Assembly (NCBI GenBank): GCA_002862205.1
Contig: PKCN01000271.1
Location: 54,788 to 118,787 of the forward strand
Source of the DNA: Planctomycetaceae bacterium
Lineage (GTDB): Bacteria > Planctomycetota > Planctomycetia > Pirellulales > Pirellulaceae
Direction: 5' to 3'
DNA length: 64,000 nucleotides
Shown here: positions 1 to 10,091 of the stretch, in pieces
Position numbering within the stretch: position 1 is the stretch's first letter
Layout: each line of letters opens with the position of its first letter
The notes under the pieces: generated by a model
What the model was told of the DNA's origin: nothing
Database searches by the model: none
The model's input: only the letters and a program-made list of their open reading frames with translations
Program-made: the position numbers and the translations under genes

Positions 1-531
1 TGCTTGAATCTGACCCACGATATCTTTGTAATCCTTGGCACGTTCCGAACGCACATCTGGCTTTTGGAAAACCTCGAACGCTTGAGGCCACGAGGCTGCA
101 TTGGCAACCTTCGAGTAATCCACGTCCCAGTCGAGCTGAGCAATCTCTGCTGCAAACGTGTGCTGTATCTCCAACGCACCGTCGGGTGAATCGATTTCAA
201 AGTAGGCGAATGCGTTACCAAAAGTAGGTTCACGAGTGAGTTGCGGTTGGTGCTCGCGTGGGAAAGTACGGAACTCACTTTCTGTAACCACCTGAGTCGC
301 GGTGGAGGGTGGCAGCGGCACCCATACCCGTAGTTTTCGGGTCTTTGCCGGAGCCATGATGGCAACCCTGAAATCAACATTGAATTTGGCAACGGACGTT
401 TTCGCTGGTGCCAATGGCGACTTCGTTCCGTCTCCCGGTCCCGGTTCACCTTCCCAAGCAACCACGTTGGTATCGGTGGCCAGCAGACACCCAATTAACA
501 GCAAAAAAGAGATCAAATACTTCAAAATCAT
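1..531 (-). CDS. Secreted protein with transglutaminase-type N-terminal region (partial, C-terminus off window)
   Basis: The reading frame starts at an ATG at 531 and stays open to the window edge (177 codons), so the C-terminus is missing. The first 25 or so residues form a signal peptide: hydrophobic core LLLIGCLLA, followed by a Glu/Pro/Gly-rich linker. Residues of about 48-75 (FRVAIMAPAKTRKLRVWVPL, then PPS) resemble the beta-sandwich opening seen before the catalytic domain in many bacterial transglutaminase-like proteins, where a V-W-[VI]-P-[LF]-P motif is typical. The catalytic Cys-His-Asp region would lie outside the window, so activity cannot be judged. It is divergent to ppk across about 200 bp. 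The family call is from motif memory only; a general secreted protein remains possible. Confidence 0.6.
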   Translation of the reverse strand, partial: MILKYLISFLLLIGCLLATDTNVVAWEGEPGPGDGTKSPLAPAKTSVAKFNVDFRVAIMAPAKTRKLRVWVPLPPSTATQVVTESEFRTFPREHQPQLTREPTFGNAFAYFEIDSPDGALEIQHTFAAEIAQLDWDVDYSKVANAASWPQAFEVFQKPDVRSERAKDYKDIVGQIQA

Positions 532-730
532 GATAGAAACTCTCAGAAACAAATTCTGTACGATCGTCGGAGCTTAACGGAAATACACCTTGTGGAGTAT
601 TCTGTGGGAATAAGCCCAATCGATGAAGCATGGACTCGATACCCGAATACAGAAAAACAGTCCGTGTCCATCGATGATAGTGAACAAACAACATTTTTAT
701 GAGCCCCTCTCGCCCTAAACGGATTGCCCG

Positions 731-2902
731 GTGAATTCCAAGCAAGCTTCGAGCCAGAAGACATCATCCCACGATAGAGATAAGCTGCCCGGGGATCGAT
801 TCATCAATCGGGAACTCAGTTGGCTTGAATTCAATGAACGTGTGCTTGATCAGGCTGCAGACAACTCCCTGCCTCTTCTGGAAAGAGCGAAATTCCTTGC
901 CATCAGCAGCTCCAATCTTGATGAATTCATGATGGTGCGGGTGGGAAGTTTGCAGATGCAGTACCAGAGGAACACCATGGTGCGTGATGCCTCCGGTCTG
1001 ACGGTTGGTGAACAACTGCTTGCGGTAGCACACCGGTGTGAAGTTTTCACGAACCGTCAGTACAGCATTCTATCCGAGGCTCTGGAGCCGTCACTGGCCG
1101 AACATGAAATTCACCGCATCGATTTGAACCAATGCAGTGAGCGGTGCCTGGAGGCCGCGGAGCGACGTTTCAGAAACGACGTGTTAGCTGTCATTTCCCC
1201 ACAAGCAATTTTTGAGGAGCGGCCATTTCCTCTACTACAAGGTCTGGGAGTACATCTGTGCATCCGCTTGAAATCAGGAAAGCAAACCGGAGATGAATCC
1301 GAAGCAAATCCATGGGAATTTGCCGTCATCCCACTTGGTCGGACGGTTCCACGTGTGGTTCTGATGCCCTCTGATCGGGGGCACTCGTACCTGTTGCTGG
1401 AAGACTTGATCAAACACCACATTGACGAATTTTTCCCGGGCCGCGAAGTCATTGAATGTGTTACTTTTCGAATCACCCGCAACGCAGACATTGAATTACA
1501 GGAAGATGCTGCTGCCGATTTAATGATTGGCATGGAAGAAGTACTCGAGAGCAGACGACAATCACGAGTCACGCGACTCGAGTACAGTCACGATGCAAGT
1601 GATGCAACGCTTGCATTTCTGTCAGAGAAAATGCATTTACGGGGTCAGGATTTATATCCAACGGCCGGTCCACTGGACCTCAGTTACCTGTTCACACTAC
1701 ATGGCCTTGAAGGTTTTGATGCTTTAAGAGATGAAGCATGGCCGCCACAACGTGTGTCGAGTATTGATCCCTCCGAAAACATGTTTTCGTCTATCAGTCG
1801 GGATGACATCCTGCTGTTGCATCCGTACGAAAGCTTTGATCCCGTCGTGCGTTTAATCGAAGAAGCAGCAATCGACCCGGATGTCCTGGCGATCAAGCAG
1901 GTGCTTTATCGTACGAGTCGTAACAGTCCCATCGTTGCCGCTTTGAAAAGAGCAGCCAAGAACGGGAAATATGTTTCTGTGATTGTTGAATTGAAAGCGA
2001 GATTTGACGAAGCACGGAACATTGAATGGGCGCAGGAAATGGAACAAACAGGTGTTCAAGTTATTTATGGGATTCGCGGACTTAAAACCCATGCCAAGAT
2101 TTGCATCATCGTTCGGCGTGAACCACAAGGGATCGTCCGCTACATGCACTTCGGAACTGGAAACTACAATGAGGTGACGGCGACGCTTTATGGTGATGTC
2201 TCGTTGCTTACCTGCAATGAAGAACTGGGCTCGGACGCCTCCGCTTTTTTCAATGCGGTCACTGGAGCCAGCCAGCCACAAAAACTTCGACATCTTGATA
2301 GTGCACCAACCACACTACGAAAAAGGATTGTGGACCTGATCAACGCTGAAACGCTGCGCTGTCGCGAGGGACAGCGGGCAGAAATCGTTGCAAAGCTGAA
2401 CGCATTGGTCGACACGGAGGTGATTGACGCTCTGTACCGTGCGAGTCAAGCAGGTGTAAAAATTCTTCTCAATATCCGCGGCGTTTGCTGCCTCCGCCCA
2501 GGCGTCGCAGGACTGAGTGAAACCATTCGGGTCATTTCCATCGTCGACCGCTTTCTTGAACATGCGAGAATCTTTTATTTCCGCCACGGTGGTGACTCGG
2601 AACTTTTCATCAGCAGTGCAGATTGGATGCCGCGAAATCTTGACCGGCGCGTTGAAATCATGGTGCCCATCGACGATCCCGTTTGCCGCGAAAAAGTGAT
2701 GGATTCACTCTTCACCTATTTTCAGGACAATTGCAATTCCTGGGAAATGCAAGCCGATGGTGCATACAATCGGACTCAACCGCAAAGTCATTCAGTCAGA
2801 TCGCAGGATTTACTCTATCAGCGGGCGTGCCAGGCAACCGAGCAGATACGCCAAAAGCTCCGAACCACATTCGAGACGCACGAACCACCCGAACACCGAT
2901 AG
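731..2902 (+). CDS. ppk1: Polyphosphate kinase 1
   Basis: Catalyses reversible transfer of the ATP gamma-phosphate to polyphosphate. The 723-residue length is normal for PPK1. The N-terminal domain begins with the family-typical RFINRELSWLEFNERVL (residues ~23-39), followed by SSNLDEFMMVRVG. The two catalytic-domain histidines are visible: His454 in GLKTHAKIC, expected to be the phosphorylated residue, and His611 in FLEHARIFYF. The segment LHPYESFDPVV and the arginine-bearing YRTS also match the family. The start used is a GTG; no stronger upstream start is present. It converges on purB with 47 bp between the genes. No exopolyphosphatase gene is adjacent. Confidence 0.95.
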   Translation: MNSKQASSQKTSSHDRDKLPGDRFINRELSWLEFNERVLDQAADNSLPLLERAKFLAISSSNLDEFMMVRVGSLQMQYQRNTMVRDASGLTVGEQLLAVAHRCEVFTNRQYSILSEALEPSLAEHEIHRIDLNQCSERCLEAAERRFRNDVLAVISPQAIFEERPFPLLQGLGVHLCIRLKSGKQTGDESEANPWEFAVIPLGRTVPRVVLMPSDRGHSYLLLEDLIKHHIDEFFPGREVIECVTFRITRNADIELQEDAAADLMIGMEEVLESRRQSRVTRLEYSHDASDATLAFLSEKMHLRGQDLYPTAGPLDLSYLFTLHGLEGFDALRDEAWPPQRVSSIDPSENMFSSISRDDILLLHPYESFDPVVRLIEEAAIDPDVLAIKQVLYRTSRNSPIVAALKRAAKNGKYVSVIVELKARFDEARNIEWAQEMEQTGVQVIYGIRGLKTHAKICIIVRREPQGIVRYMHFGTGNYNEVTATLYGDVSLLTCNEELGSDASAFFNAVTGASQPQKLRHLDSAPTTLRKRIVDLINAETLRCREGQRAEIVAKLNALVDTEVIDALYRASQAGVKILLNIRGVCCLRPGVAGLSETIRVISIVDRFLEHARIFYFRHGGDSELFISSADWMPRNLDRRVEIMVPIDDPVCREKVMDSLFTYFQDNCNSWEMQADGAYNRTQPQSHSVRSQDLLYQRACQATEQIRQKLRTTFETHEPPEHR

Positions 2903-2949
2903 CCAGTCAGACCTGCTCAATCCCGGTTGCCAAAGTCTCTCGCGTGTAG

Positions 2950-4377
2950 CTACAAAATTGAGCCGGGTCGATAGCCAGAAGCTTCCGGAAATCGCTCTGT
3001 GATGTTCGTGATTTTCTGAAGCACATTCTGGATCTGCACAGGTGCATTACCGATGAACTGGCTGGGATGACCAATGGCTTCATGTAGCTGGTCTGCATCC
3101 ATCGGAATTCGGTCATCGGCAGACAAACGTGCTATCAAGTCGTTGTCATCCCTGCCGGATTCACGCATTGCTAATGCTGCAGCAACCGCATGCTCTTTGA
3201 TCGCTTCATGAGCCGTCTCACGACCAACCCCAGACTTGACTGCTGCGACCAATATTTTAGTCGTAGCAAGAAATGGCAAGTACCGCCGCAACTCACGATC
3301 AATCACCGCGGGGTAGGCACCAAAGTCCATCAGCACTGTCAAAAATGTCTCCAGCTGCCCATCAATGGCAAGGAACGAATCCGGAATTGCAACACGCCGC
3401 ACCACACTGCAACTCACATCCCCCTCATTCCACTGATCACCCACAAGACCGCCAATCATGCTGAGATAACCACGCAGGATTACACTGAACCCGTCGATAC
3501 GTTCTGCGGATCTCGCATTCATTTTATGCGGCATGGCAGACGAGCCGACTTGCCCAGGCTTGAAACCTTCTGTGGCAAGTTCAGCACCCGCCATCAAACG
3601 CAGTGTACGAGCAAAGTTTGCGGGACCAGATGACAGTTGCGCAAGCGCCGAGACGACATCAAAATCAACGGACCGTGGATAGACCTGCCCCACTGAATCA
3701 AAGCAATTTTGAAAACCAAGATTGTCCGCAATTCGCTGATCAAGCTGTTCAAGCTTTGAGGAATTGCCCTGGAACAAATCCAGCATATCCTGCTGAGTGC
3801 CAACCGGCCCCTTGATCCCACGCAAAGGCATTCGGTCCAAGAGCTCCTCAATCCGCTGAACCGCTACCAGAATCTCCTCTGCAATATTCGTAAATCGCTT
3901 ACCAATTGTGGTCACCTGTGCAGGTACATTGTGACTTCGGCCAGCGATAGCCAGCTCCGCTGTCTCGGAGGCACGCTCTGCGATTAACGCGAGTGCAGCC
4001 ACACTACGATCACGCACAAGCATCAGTGCAGAACGGATTTGTAACTGCTCAACATTCTCAGTCAAATCACGTGATGTCATCCCCTTGTGGATATGCTCAT
4101 GACCAGCGAGCGCGTTGAATTCCTCAATTCTGGCCTTCACATCATGTTTAGTGACACGCTCTCGAGCATCGATCGACGAAAGATCAATCGATCCCATCAC
4201 CCGGCGATAATCATCCAGAACCTGCCGATCAACAGTCACTCCCAAGTCGTTCTGGGCTTCCAGCACCGCCAGCCAGAACTCTCGTTCCAAGATGACTTTC
4301 CCCGAGGGTGTCCAAATGTCAACCATGGCTGTACTGGCGTAACGTGACGCGAGAATATTGGGAAGATCGCGTGACAC
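2950..4377 (-). CDS. purB: Adenylosuccinate lyase
   Basis: Cleaves adenylosuccinate to AMP and SAICAR to AICAR in purine synthesis, releasing fumarate. The 475-residue protein carries the fumarase/aspartase superfamily signature GSSAMPHKMNARSAE at about 278-292, whose flexible loop bears the catalytic serine. GRSHNVPAQ (His149) and TSRDLTENVE (~101-110) match the other active-site segments. The start is a GTG at 4377, chosen because AAGGAG lies 6 nt upstream. The gene is transcribed alone, convergent with ppk1 and divergent from the secreted protein that follows. A second purine gene, purD, lies 55 kb away in the window. Confidence 0.95.
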   Translation of the reverse strand: MSRDLPNILASRYASTAMVDIWTPSGKVILEREFWLAVLEAQNDLGVTVDRQVLDDYRRVMGSIDLSSIDARERVTKHDVKARIEEFNALAGHEHIHKGMTSRDLTENVEQLQIRSALMLVRDRSVAALALIAERASETAELAIAGRSHNVPAQVTTIGKRFTNIAEEILVAVQRIEELLDRMPLRGIKGPVGTQQDMLDLFQGNSSKLEQLDQRIADNLGFQNCFDSVGQVYPRSVDFDVVSALAQLSSGPANFARTLRLMAGAELATEGFKPGQVGSSAMPHKMNARSAERIDGFSVILRGYLSMIGGLVGDQWNEGDVSCSVVRRVAIPDSFLAIDGQLETFLTVLMDFGAYPAVIDRELRRYLPFLATTKILVAAVKSGVGRETAHEAIKEHAVAAALAMRESGRDDNDLIARLSADDRIPMDADQLHEAIGHPSQFIGNAPVQIQNVLQKITNITERFPEASGYRPGSIL

Positions 4378-4872
4378 GAGAGACTCCTTGAAATCGACAA
4401 GGGAAAGAAAAAAGAGCAGGAAGCCAGAATGTAAGTTCCGGTCACGGAAGTGAGTAGACGGCGTTCAATCTCCCCTTCATTAATCGAAAAAAACGAAAAA
4501 AGCCCGCTTTGACGGCATAATCTTCCATTTTTCACCACGGAACCGGCATCAAACAGCAGCAAACTGCCGAAAGAAAGATCAGAGGCTGGCCTTCTTCACT
4601 TGGACATTGAGGGTTCCCGAACTGGAACTCTCTTAACCTGAAGGGCTCCTGGAATCGCTTCGAAACTACTCAAATGACTTCCAAGAGACCCCCGGTTTTA
4701 GGGGTTTGACCACCTCGTTGGATTGCCAATTAGCGGTATTTCCGGCTAAAACGAGTGTTCAATAAACTCGGGCTAGCTCTGATCGCTAGTTGAATCATGG
4801 GCGTTTTCTTATTTTGTCGGATTTTGAATGTACAACCTTGTTAGTTCATTGCCTCGGATCAAAACCGTCAGC
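4378..4872. other. Intergenic region between purB and the secreted protein gene
   Basis: This divergent spacer of about 500 bp must hold the promoters of both neighbours. I see no convincing gene. A short inverted repeat, ACCCC-(N7)-GGGGT, lies near 4688-4707 and is followed by TTTG; it is weak. A GTG/ATG-type start at 4828 would extend the following gene by 15 codons, but that stretch does not look like part of a signal peptide. Confidence 0.4.
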
Positions 4873-6831
4873 ATGACTATTCAAAGACGGTTCGTTTTCA
4901 ATTTGCTCATTCTGTTTGGGCTTTGTGCTGCAAATGCGCCGATTTCCGGACAAGAAAAAGCACCTGTTGAAAACTACAAATCGGCCATCGAGTTGCTACC
5001 CGATTCCGTAGCAGGCATGGTACGCATCCCAAACCTGCCAAGATTTTGCGAAGCATGGGAAAAAACTTCCCTTGGAAAACTGATCGAAGATGAAGCGATG
5101 CAACCCTTCATCGAAGCTCAGCGGCAACGGGCCAAGAATTACCTCGAAGCATTTGACAACAAGGTCGGTGTTCGCCCAGAAGATCTTTACAACGTTGCCT
5201 CAGGCGAACTTGTTGTCAGTTGGTTGCCATTTCCAAATGACAAACGACGCCCGTTTGCGCTTTGCGTCATCGCCGATGTTCGAGGCAGAGTACCACAAGC
5301 CGAGGAAGCGATCGAAAAACTCGACAAGGATCTGAAAGTCGCTGGCTGGAAGCGAGAAGACATTGAACATCAGGGCCAAACCGTACGGATCTACAACACC
5401 GAGCCAAAGCCTGGGCAGTTGAAGATCGAGCAGATCGTTATTTCTCTTGATGAGACACGTCTTCTTGCTGCAGACCGCGACCTCGTGGTGACAGACCTTC
5501 TTGATACGATTGCTGGTGATGCAGATGGCGAACCCATTGTCAAACTAAAGGAGTTTCAGACGGTTCTGAAGAAGTCGAGTCAGGCCATTTTGGAACCCGT
5601 CAAACAAGGTGGCGGTACCATTGCAATTGAATGGTTCGCGAGACCCTTTCAAATGGCACGAATCCTGAGAGAGTCTTTGGATGTGGACCGGGGTAACCAA
5701 GTAGACATCGTAAAGCTACTGGAAAATCAGGGTTTCGATGCCGTCAAAGCAGCGGGAGGCATCCTCGTCCTCGCCGGCGAAAAATACCAAATGCTTCACC
5801 GGGGTTCGATTTTGGCACCACCCGTAACTGACAAGCCAAGCAAGTACAAATTGGCGGCAAGAATGCTGCAGTTCAAGAATGCGCCCCTCACCCTTATCCC
5901 TGCTTGGGTACATTCGGACGCTGCCAGTTTCAGTCGAATCAATCCGCGTTTTGAAGAAATCTTTTGGGCTTCCGAAACATTGCTAAATGAAGCATTCGGT
6001 GACGAGATATTCAAGGACATCATCGAAGGCATCAGAGACGATGAAGATGGGCCACAAATCGATATTGCCAAGAACGTACTGCCCAACCTTGATGATGAGC
6101 TGATTTTAGTCACCGACAACACGCTCCCGTCCGAACTCAATTCTGAACAGATGTTAATTGCGATCCGAATCTCGGATGCGGAAGCCATCAGGAAAGCCAT
6201 TCGCAAAGCCATGGAAGTTGAACCCGATGCAAGTATCATGGACGCAGTCCCTGGTATTGATATCTGGCGTGTTCAACGCGGTGGCGATGACGACGAGCTT
6301 GATGAAGATCTGTTCGGGGACTTGGACATTGGGCTTGGTGAAGAAGAAATCGAAGAAAGTCCGCCATTGTTGGACCACTGGGCAATCGCAATGATCGATC
6401 AAGGAGCGAATTCTGAGACTCCATACCTGATGTTCTCGAATGATCCTGACATGCTGGTCGCAGCAGCAACCAGAATCCGCTCGGGAACGAAAGCGGGCTT
6501 AGTTGATGAACCTGAAATCAAGGCGATTGTGACATCGCTCAGAGAACTGGGGTGTACCTCACCCGCAATGGATCGGGTAGTCCGCACCAGACTCTCGCTG
6601 CGAGCAAAGTACAACCTTCTTCGTGAAGGAAAATTGAAGGACAGCGACTCAGTCCTGTCTTCGTTTTATCGACGTTTTCTGGAAGATCAGGAGGCAGAAA
6701 CGGATGGGGCGATCAATGCCACTGACCTACCGCCACTGAGCGTAATCGAGAAATATCTCCCCAACGGTGGCGGTTTCTTTGAGACCACCGAAGATGGTTG
6801 GTCTTTGACCGGTTTCCTGCTCAATCTGTGA
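4873..6831 (+). CDS. Large secreted protein of unknown function, planctomycete type
   Basis: A 652-residue protein from ATG 4873. The start was chosen because a clean signal peptide (MTIQRRFVFNLLILFGLCAA, cleavage near the following Gln) begins there; an upstream in-frame ATG at 4828 adds 15 residues that fit less well. The mature part starts with a segment about a surface-value type statement, AIELLPDSVAGMVRIPNLP, which resembles a family of large exported planctomycete proteins with no known role (sometimes grouped with DUF3352-like proteins). Very acidic stretches occur near residues 425-435 and 485-500 (DDDELDEDLFGDLD). No catalytic motif or membrane anchor is recognised. It converges on nrnA with 95 bp between. 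Confidence 0.75.
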   Translation: MTIQRRFVFNLLILFGLCAANAPISGQEKAPVENYKSAIELLPDSVAGMVRIPNLPRFCEAWEKTSLGKLIEDEAMQPFIEAQRQRAKNYLEAFDNKVGVRPEDLYNVASGELVVSWLPFPNDKRRPFALCVIADVRGRVPQAEEAIEKLDKDLKVAGWKREDIEHQGQTVRIYNTEPKPGQLKIEQIVISLDETRLLAADRDLVVTDLLDTIAGDADGEPIVKLKEFQTVLKKSSQAILEPVKQGGGTIAIEWFARPFQMARILRESLDVDRGNQVDIVKLLENQGFDAVKAAGGILVLAGEKYQMLHRGSILAPPVTDKPSKYKLAARMLQFKNAPLTLIPAWVHSDAASFSRINPRFEEIFWASETLLNEAFGDEIFKDIIEGIRDDEDGPQIDIAKNVLPNLDDELILVTDNTLPSELNSEQMLIAIRISDAEAIRKAIRKAMEVEPDASIMDAVPGIDIWRVQRGGDDDELDEDLFGDLDIGLGEEEIEESPPLLDHWAIAMIDQGANSETPYLMFSNDPDMLVAAATRIRSGTKAGLVDEPEIKAIVTSLRELGCTSPAMDRVVRTRLSLRAKYNLLREGKLKDSDSVLSSFYRRFLEDQEAETDGAINATDLPPLSVIEKYLPNGGGFFETTEDGWSLTGFLLNL

Positions 6832-6926
6832 TCAGCGTCTCATTTCTGCAACAGAACGCTGGCACTTGTGCAAGCAACAGTAGGTGTCGCAAACAATAGC
6901 GGCAAGTCTGTGCTACGAGTTTCTGA

Positions 6927-7925
6927 TTAGCTCTGCCCAAGTGCCACACGCATTGCTTCCCGGACAACCGGAAGCACTCGACCCTGCACTTCGTCTAGCG
7001 TGCCTTCAACGAAGGCGCCTGATGCAGCCTTATGCCCCCCGCCACCAAATTGCCGAGCAACTTCGTTGCAGTCCATTTCTCCCTGACTGCGAAAACTCAG
7101 TTTGAAACCGCCGCGCAGCTGCCCGACAAAAATCACTGCAGCCTGAGCCCCTTTGACAGCCAAGGTAAGGTTGATGGCATCCTCAGTATCATTCGGCGCG
7201 GCACCCATCGCTTCGAAATCTTCTTTCTCTACATAAGTGTGCATCAAGGTACCGTCAATTTCGGCCTTGGTCCGTGAAAGCACCAAGCCACGCAAACGTA
7301 TACGTCCAAGGGAATCACGTTCGTACAGATCACCATATACCTCGCAGGGCACCACACCAGCATCAATCAAACGTGCAATCGTGCGATAAGTTTCAGAAGT
7401 GACACTGCCAAACCGGAACCAACCTGTATCGGTTGCAATCGCAGTAAATAATGGAACCGACATGGAACGGGTTAGTGCGACACCAAGGGCATCGGCAGCC
7501 TGGACAACCAAGTGCCCGGTAGCCTCTGATTGGTAATCCTTGTACATGGTCGCATTCAGATCATCCTCACCAACATGGTGATCAATCACAATTTTATCTG
7601 CGCGAGATGTGCGTATGACATCACCCATATCACCCAACTGAGCCCAGGCACTTGTATCCAGCACCATGATACAATCCGCTGCAATGTCCTCTGGCTCAAC
7701 GTCATCACCCAGCACCTCAATATTGCCAGCAGGGTCCAGGAACTGCAGTGCCGCTGGAGTCCGATGAGCATTGATGATGCGTACCGTCTTACCAACGCTA
7801 CGAAGCACTTCGGCCATTCCAAGCTCGCTACCCAGCGCATCACAATCAGGGCGAATATGGCTCACCAACACAAAACTGCTGTAATGGCTGATTTGATTTT
7901 TGAATGCTTTCCAGTTGACGCCCAT
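6927..7925 (-). CDS. nrnA: DHH-family phosphoesterase, NrnA-like (oligoribonuclease / pAp phosphatase)
   Basis: Expected to degrade nano-RNA and dephosphorylate 3'-phosphoadenosine 5'-phosphate. The N-terminal DHH domain shows SHIRPDCDALGSELGM (~22-37; Asp27 and Asp29 are metal ligands), VLDTSAW (~88-94) and IDHHVG with the DHH triad at 115-117. The C-terminal DHHA1 domain ends with QFGGGGHKAASG, the substrate-binding glycine motif. The 332-residue length is usual for NrnA. ATG start at 7925, 33 bp after the ribF stop, so the two are probably co-transcribed. RecJ is excluded by size; a c-di-AMP phosphodiesterase (GdpP) is excluded by the lack of membrane and PAS/GGDEF domains. Confidence 0.9.
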   Translation of the reverse strand: MGVNWKAFKNQISHYSSFVLVSHIRPDCDALGSELGMAEVLRSVGKTVRIINAHRTPAALQFLDPAGNIEVLGDDVEPEDIAADCIMVLDTSAWAQLGDMGDVIRTSRADKIVIDHHVGEDDLNATMYKDYQSEATGHLVVQAADALGVALTRSMSVPLFTAIATDTGWFRFGSVTSETYRTIARLIDAGVVPCEVYGDLYERDSLGRIRLRGLVLSRTKAEIDGTLMHTYVEKEDFEAMGAAPNDTEDAINLTLAVKGAQAAVIFVGQLRGGFKLSFRSQGEMDCNEVARQFGGGGHKAASGAFVEGTLDEVQGRVLPVVREAMRVALGQS

Positions 7926-7958
7926 TTTGATCCTTAAAACTGATGAGTCAGAGAATGC

Positions 7959-8975
7959 CTAGGATAATACCCTGCGAATCTCTGCGATGTCTTGATGAAG
8001 CTGCCTCACCAATGCTTTTGGTGATTCAAATCTGACGACATCCCGAACACGATGCAGAAAATCCACCTGCACACGCTGATCATACAAATCGCCATCATAG
8101 TCCAGAGCATGAACCTCAACTTTGAAATCGCCATTGGATTCAAAGGTCGGGTTGGGTCCCACATGGATAGCCGCTGCATGATTTCCATCTCTGGTACGAA
8201 GATATCCAGCGTAAACACCATGATGGGGAACTACCACCTCGATCTTTGACAGGTTCGCTGTAGGAAAACCAATTTCGCGCCCGCGTTGGACACCCCTGCT
8301 CACGATGCCGCCGATTCTGTGAGGATGTCCCAGTAGGTCAGCAGCCTCAGCCACAGCACCCTCAGCCAATAACCCTCGAATTCTTGTACTGCTGATCATT
8401 TGTGTGCCAACATGCATCGGCTCAACAATGTGCAGTTTGAGATCTGCCTGCCCACACAACTCGGCCAGCACCTCGACATTGCCACCGCGGTCCCGACCAA
8501 AGAAAAAGTTTGGTCCTTCAACCATGGCCGTGGCGTTCAGCCGATCCAGTACGAGTGAAGAAAAAAACTGTTCAGCAGTCAAATTCAAAAAGTGACGATT
8601 GATTTGACAGACGACCAACGCATCAATCCCTAGCTGATCCATCAACTCAGCCCGTGTCTCGATTTGGGTCAAACGCTTGGGTGCGAATTGGGGCCGGAGG
8701 ATGGTAGCGGGATGAGGATCAAGCACCATTGCGATGGCGGGACCGCCCATCTGATCGGCAAGGCTCTTCACATGCTGCAAGAGGGTCGCGTGTCCACGAT
8801 GAACCCCATCAAAATTCCCTATGGTAATCACGCCTCCCCGAATGCTGCTCAAATCGCCAGCAGACGCTCCCACGTCAGTAATCCTGTCTGGACCTTCAAC
8901 CGACGACTTCAATTGCCCTCGAGAATCATCAGGCCAAACATTTTGGAGTGAAAATATGGCGGTCACGATGATCAA
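7959..8975 (-). CDS. ribF: Bifunctional riboflavin kinase / FAD synthetase
   Basis: Makes FMN and FAD from riboflavin. The N-terminal nucleotidyltransferase domain has GNFDGVHRGH (53-62), and ISSTRIRGLLAEG follows near residue 200. The C-terminal flavokinase domain has GRGxxxGREIGFPTANL-type sequence (here GVQRGREIGFPTANLS) and a conserved GVYAGYLRTRDG. The assigned start is a TTG at 8975 and is uncertain: the first ~45 residues are not typical, and a start nearer the ATP-binding motif is possible, although no clear in-frame ATG with a ribosome site is seen. Upstream is a 218-bp gap to the NAD(P)HX dehydratase gene; downstream is nrnA. Confidence 0.92.
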   Translation of the reverse strand: MIIVTAIFSLQNVWPDDSRGQLKSSVEGPDRITDVGASAGDLSSIRGGVITIGNFDGVHRGHATLLQHVKSLADQMGGPAIAMVLDPHPATILRPQFAPKRLTQIETRAELMDQLGIDALVVCQINRHFLNLTAEQFFSSLVLDRLNATAMVEGPNFFFGRDRGGNVEVLAELCGQADLKLHIVEPMHVGTQMISSTRIRGLLAEGAVAEAADLLGHPHRIGGIVSRGVQRGREIGFPTANLSKIEVVVPHHGVYAGYLRTRDGNHAAAIHVGPNPTFESNGDFKVEVHALDYDGDLYDQRVQVDFLHRVRDVVRFESPKALVRQLHQDIAEIRRVLS

Positions 8976-9193
8976 AACAGAGCAGGGCAGGGGACTGTGT
9001 CAGATAATTATGCACTACATCGACGAAACTTCGTAGGGCTACCGCAAATTAAGGCCACCCAGACTGATCCTCCAGCCCAACAAGACATACCGATTGGCTC
9101 ATCCAAGAGTCTGCTATGAAAATCGGACAATGAGCCACATCGTAGACCAGCAGTAACTGAGCCATTGCTGATAACCGACAAAATGAGTCCCAG

Positions 9194-10069
9194 TCAGCCC
9201 GAAACAGCGGCGACTGCTTGCGGCAAACAACCGCAGATTTCGACCGCGGTCATTCCCGCTTGGCCATACTTCTGTGCAGCAAAATCTCCGGCAAGGCCGT
9301 GGACCCAAACCCCAAGTCGCGTAGCATCCCAAGCTGAAATCCCCTGTGAAAGAAAAGAGGTGATAACGCCGGTCAGCACATCACCGCTTCCCGCGGTCGC
9401 CATCCCGGGATTCCCCGTCGAGTTCTGCCAATGCTTTCCGCCGGGACCAACCACAACCGTCGTCCCTCCTTTGACCACGATGAACATGCCATGGTCATCA
9501 CAAATCTTGCTGGCAGTGGATATCTGAGTCTTTCGATCACTTGCCGCAATACCTGTCAAACGGGCAAGCTCTCCTGGATGGGGCGTGAGTATGAAAGGGG
9601 CAGAATGATCTCGATCCCCCCCTCGCTCCTGCCATGACGTGTCCGCAAATAACGATAACGCATTGATCGCATCAGCATCGAGAACACAAGGTCCCCTCCA
9701 CTGCAGCAATCGTTCAACCACACGAATGGACCCTGCACACGTCGTCATCCCCGGTCCACAGCCAACTGCCGAAGCCGTTGGCAAGACAGAAGTCAATGCT
9801 GCCGACGCTTCCAAGGCAAACCTTCCCTCTGAATCATCTGGCAGGGGATAGGTCATAAAACAGGGGTCAAAGGAGGCGACAGTCTCAAGACACCGATCAG
9901 GAATCACAGCGGTAACGAGTCCGGCGCCGACCCGCAACGAAGCAATCGCTGAGAGTGCAATCGAACCGCTCATGCCCCTCGAACCGCCAACGAGCATGGA
10001 ACGTCCAAAATTACCCTTGTGGGCGAAAGACGACCTTGCGGGCAGACGCAGTGGAGGCTCACCATTCAT
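9194..10069 (-). CDS. nnrD: ADP-dependent NAD(P)H-hydrate dehydratase (YjeF C-terminal type)
   Basis: Repairs hydrated NAD(P)H (NADHX/NADPHX), using ADP. The protein carries only the ribokinase-like dehydratase domain, without the N-terminal epimerase. Motifs visible: HKGNFGRSMLVGGSRGMSG at the N-terminus, LDADAIN, LTPHPGELARL, and NPGMATAGSGDVLTG near the C-terminus, whose Asp is the expected catalytic base. I place the start at the second Met (10069), which has GAAGGA about 6 nt upstream; an ATG at 10084 is five codons earlier. It lies 22 bp after larB on the same strand. The epimerase NnrE was not found in the window. Confidence 0.9.
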   Translation of the reverse strand: MNGEPPLRLPARSSFAHKGNFGRSMLVGGSRGMSGSIALSAIASLRVGAGLVTAVIPDRCLETVASFDPCFMTYPLPDDSEGRFALEASAALTSVLPTASAVGCGPGMTTCAGSIRVVERLLQWRGPCVLDADAINALSLFADTSWQERGGDRDHSAPFILTPHPGELARLTGIAASDRKTQISTASKICDDHGMFIVVKGGTTVVVGPGGKHWQNSTGNPGMATAGSGDVLTGVITSFLSQGISAWDATRLGVWVHGLAGDFAAQKYGQAGMTAVEICGCLPQAVAAVSG

Positions 10070-10091
10070 TTCGATTCCTTCCATGTGAATC

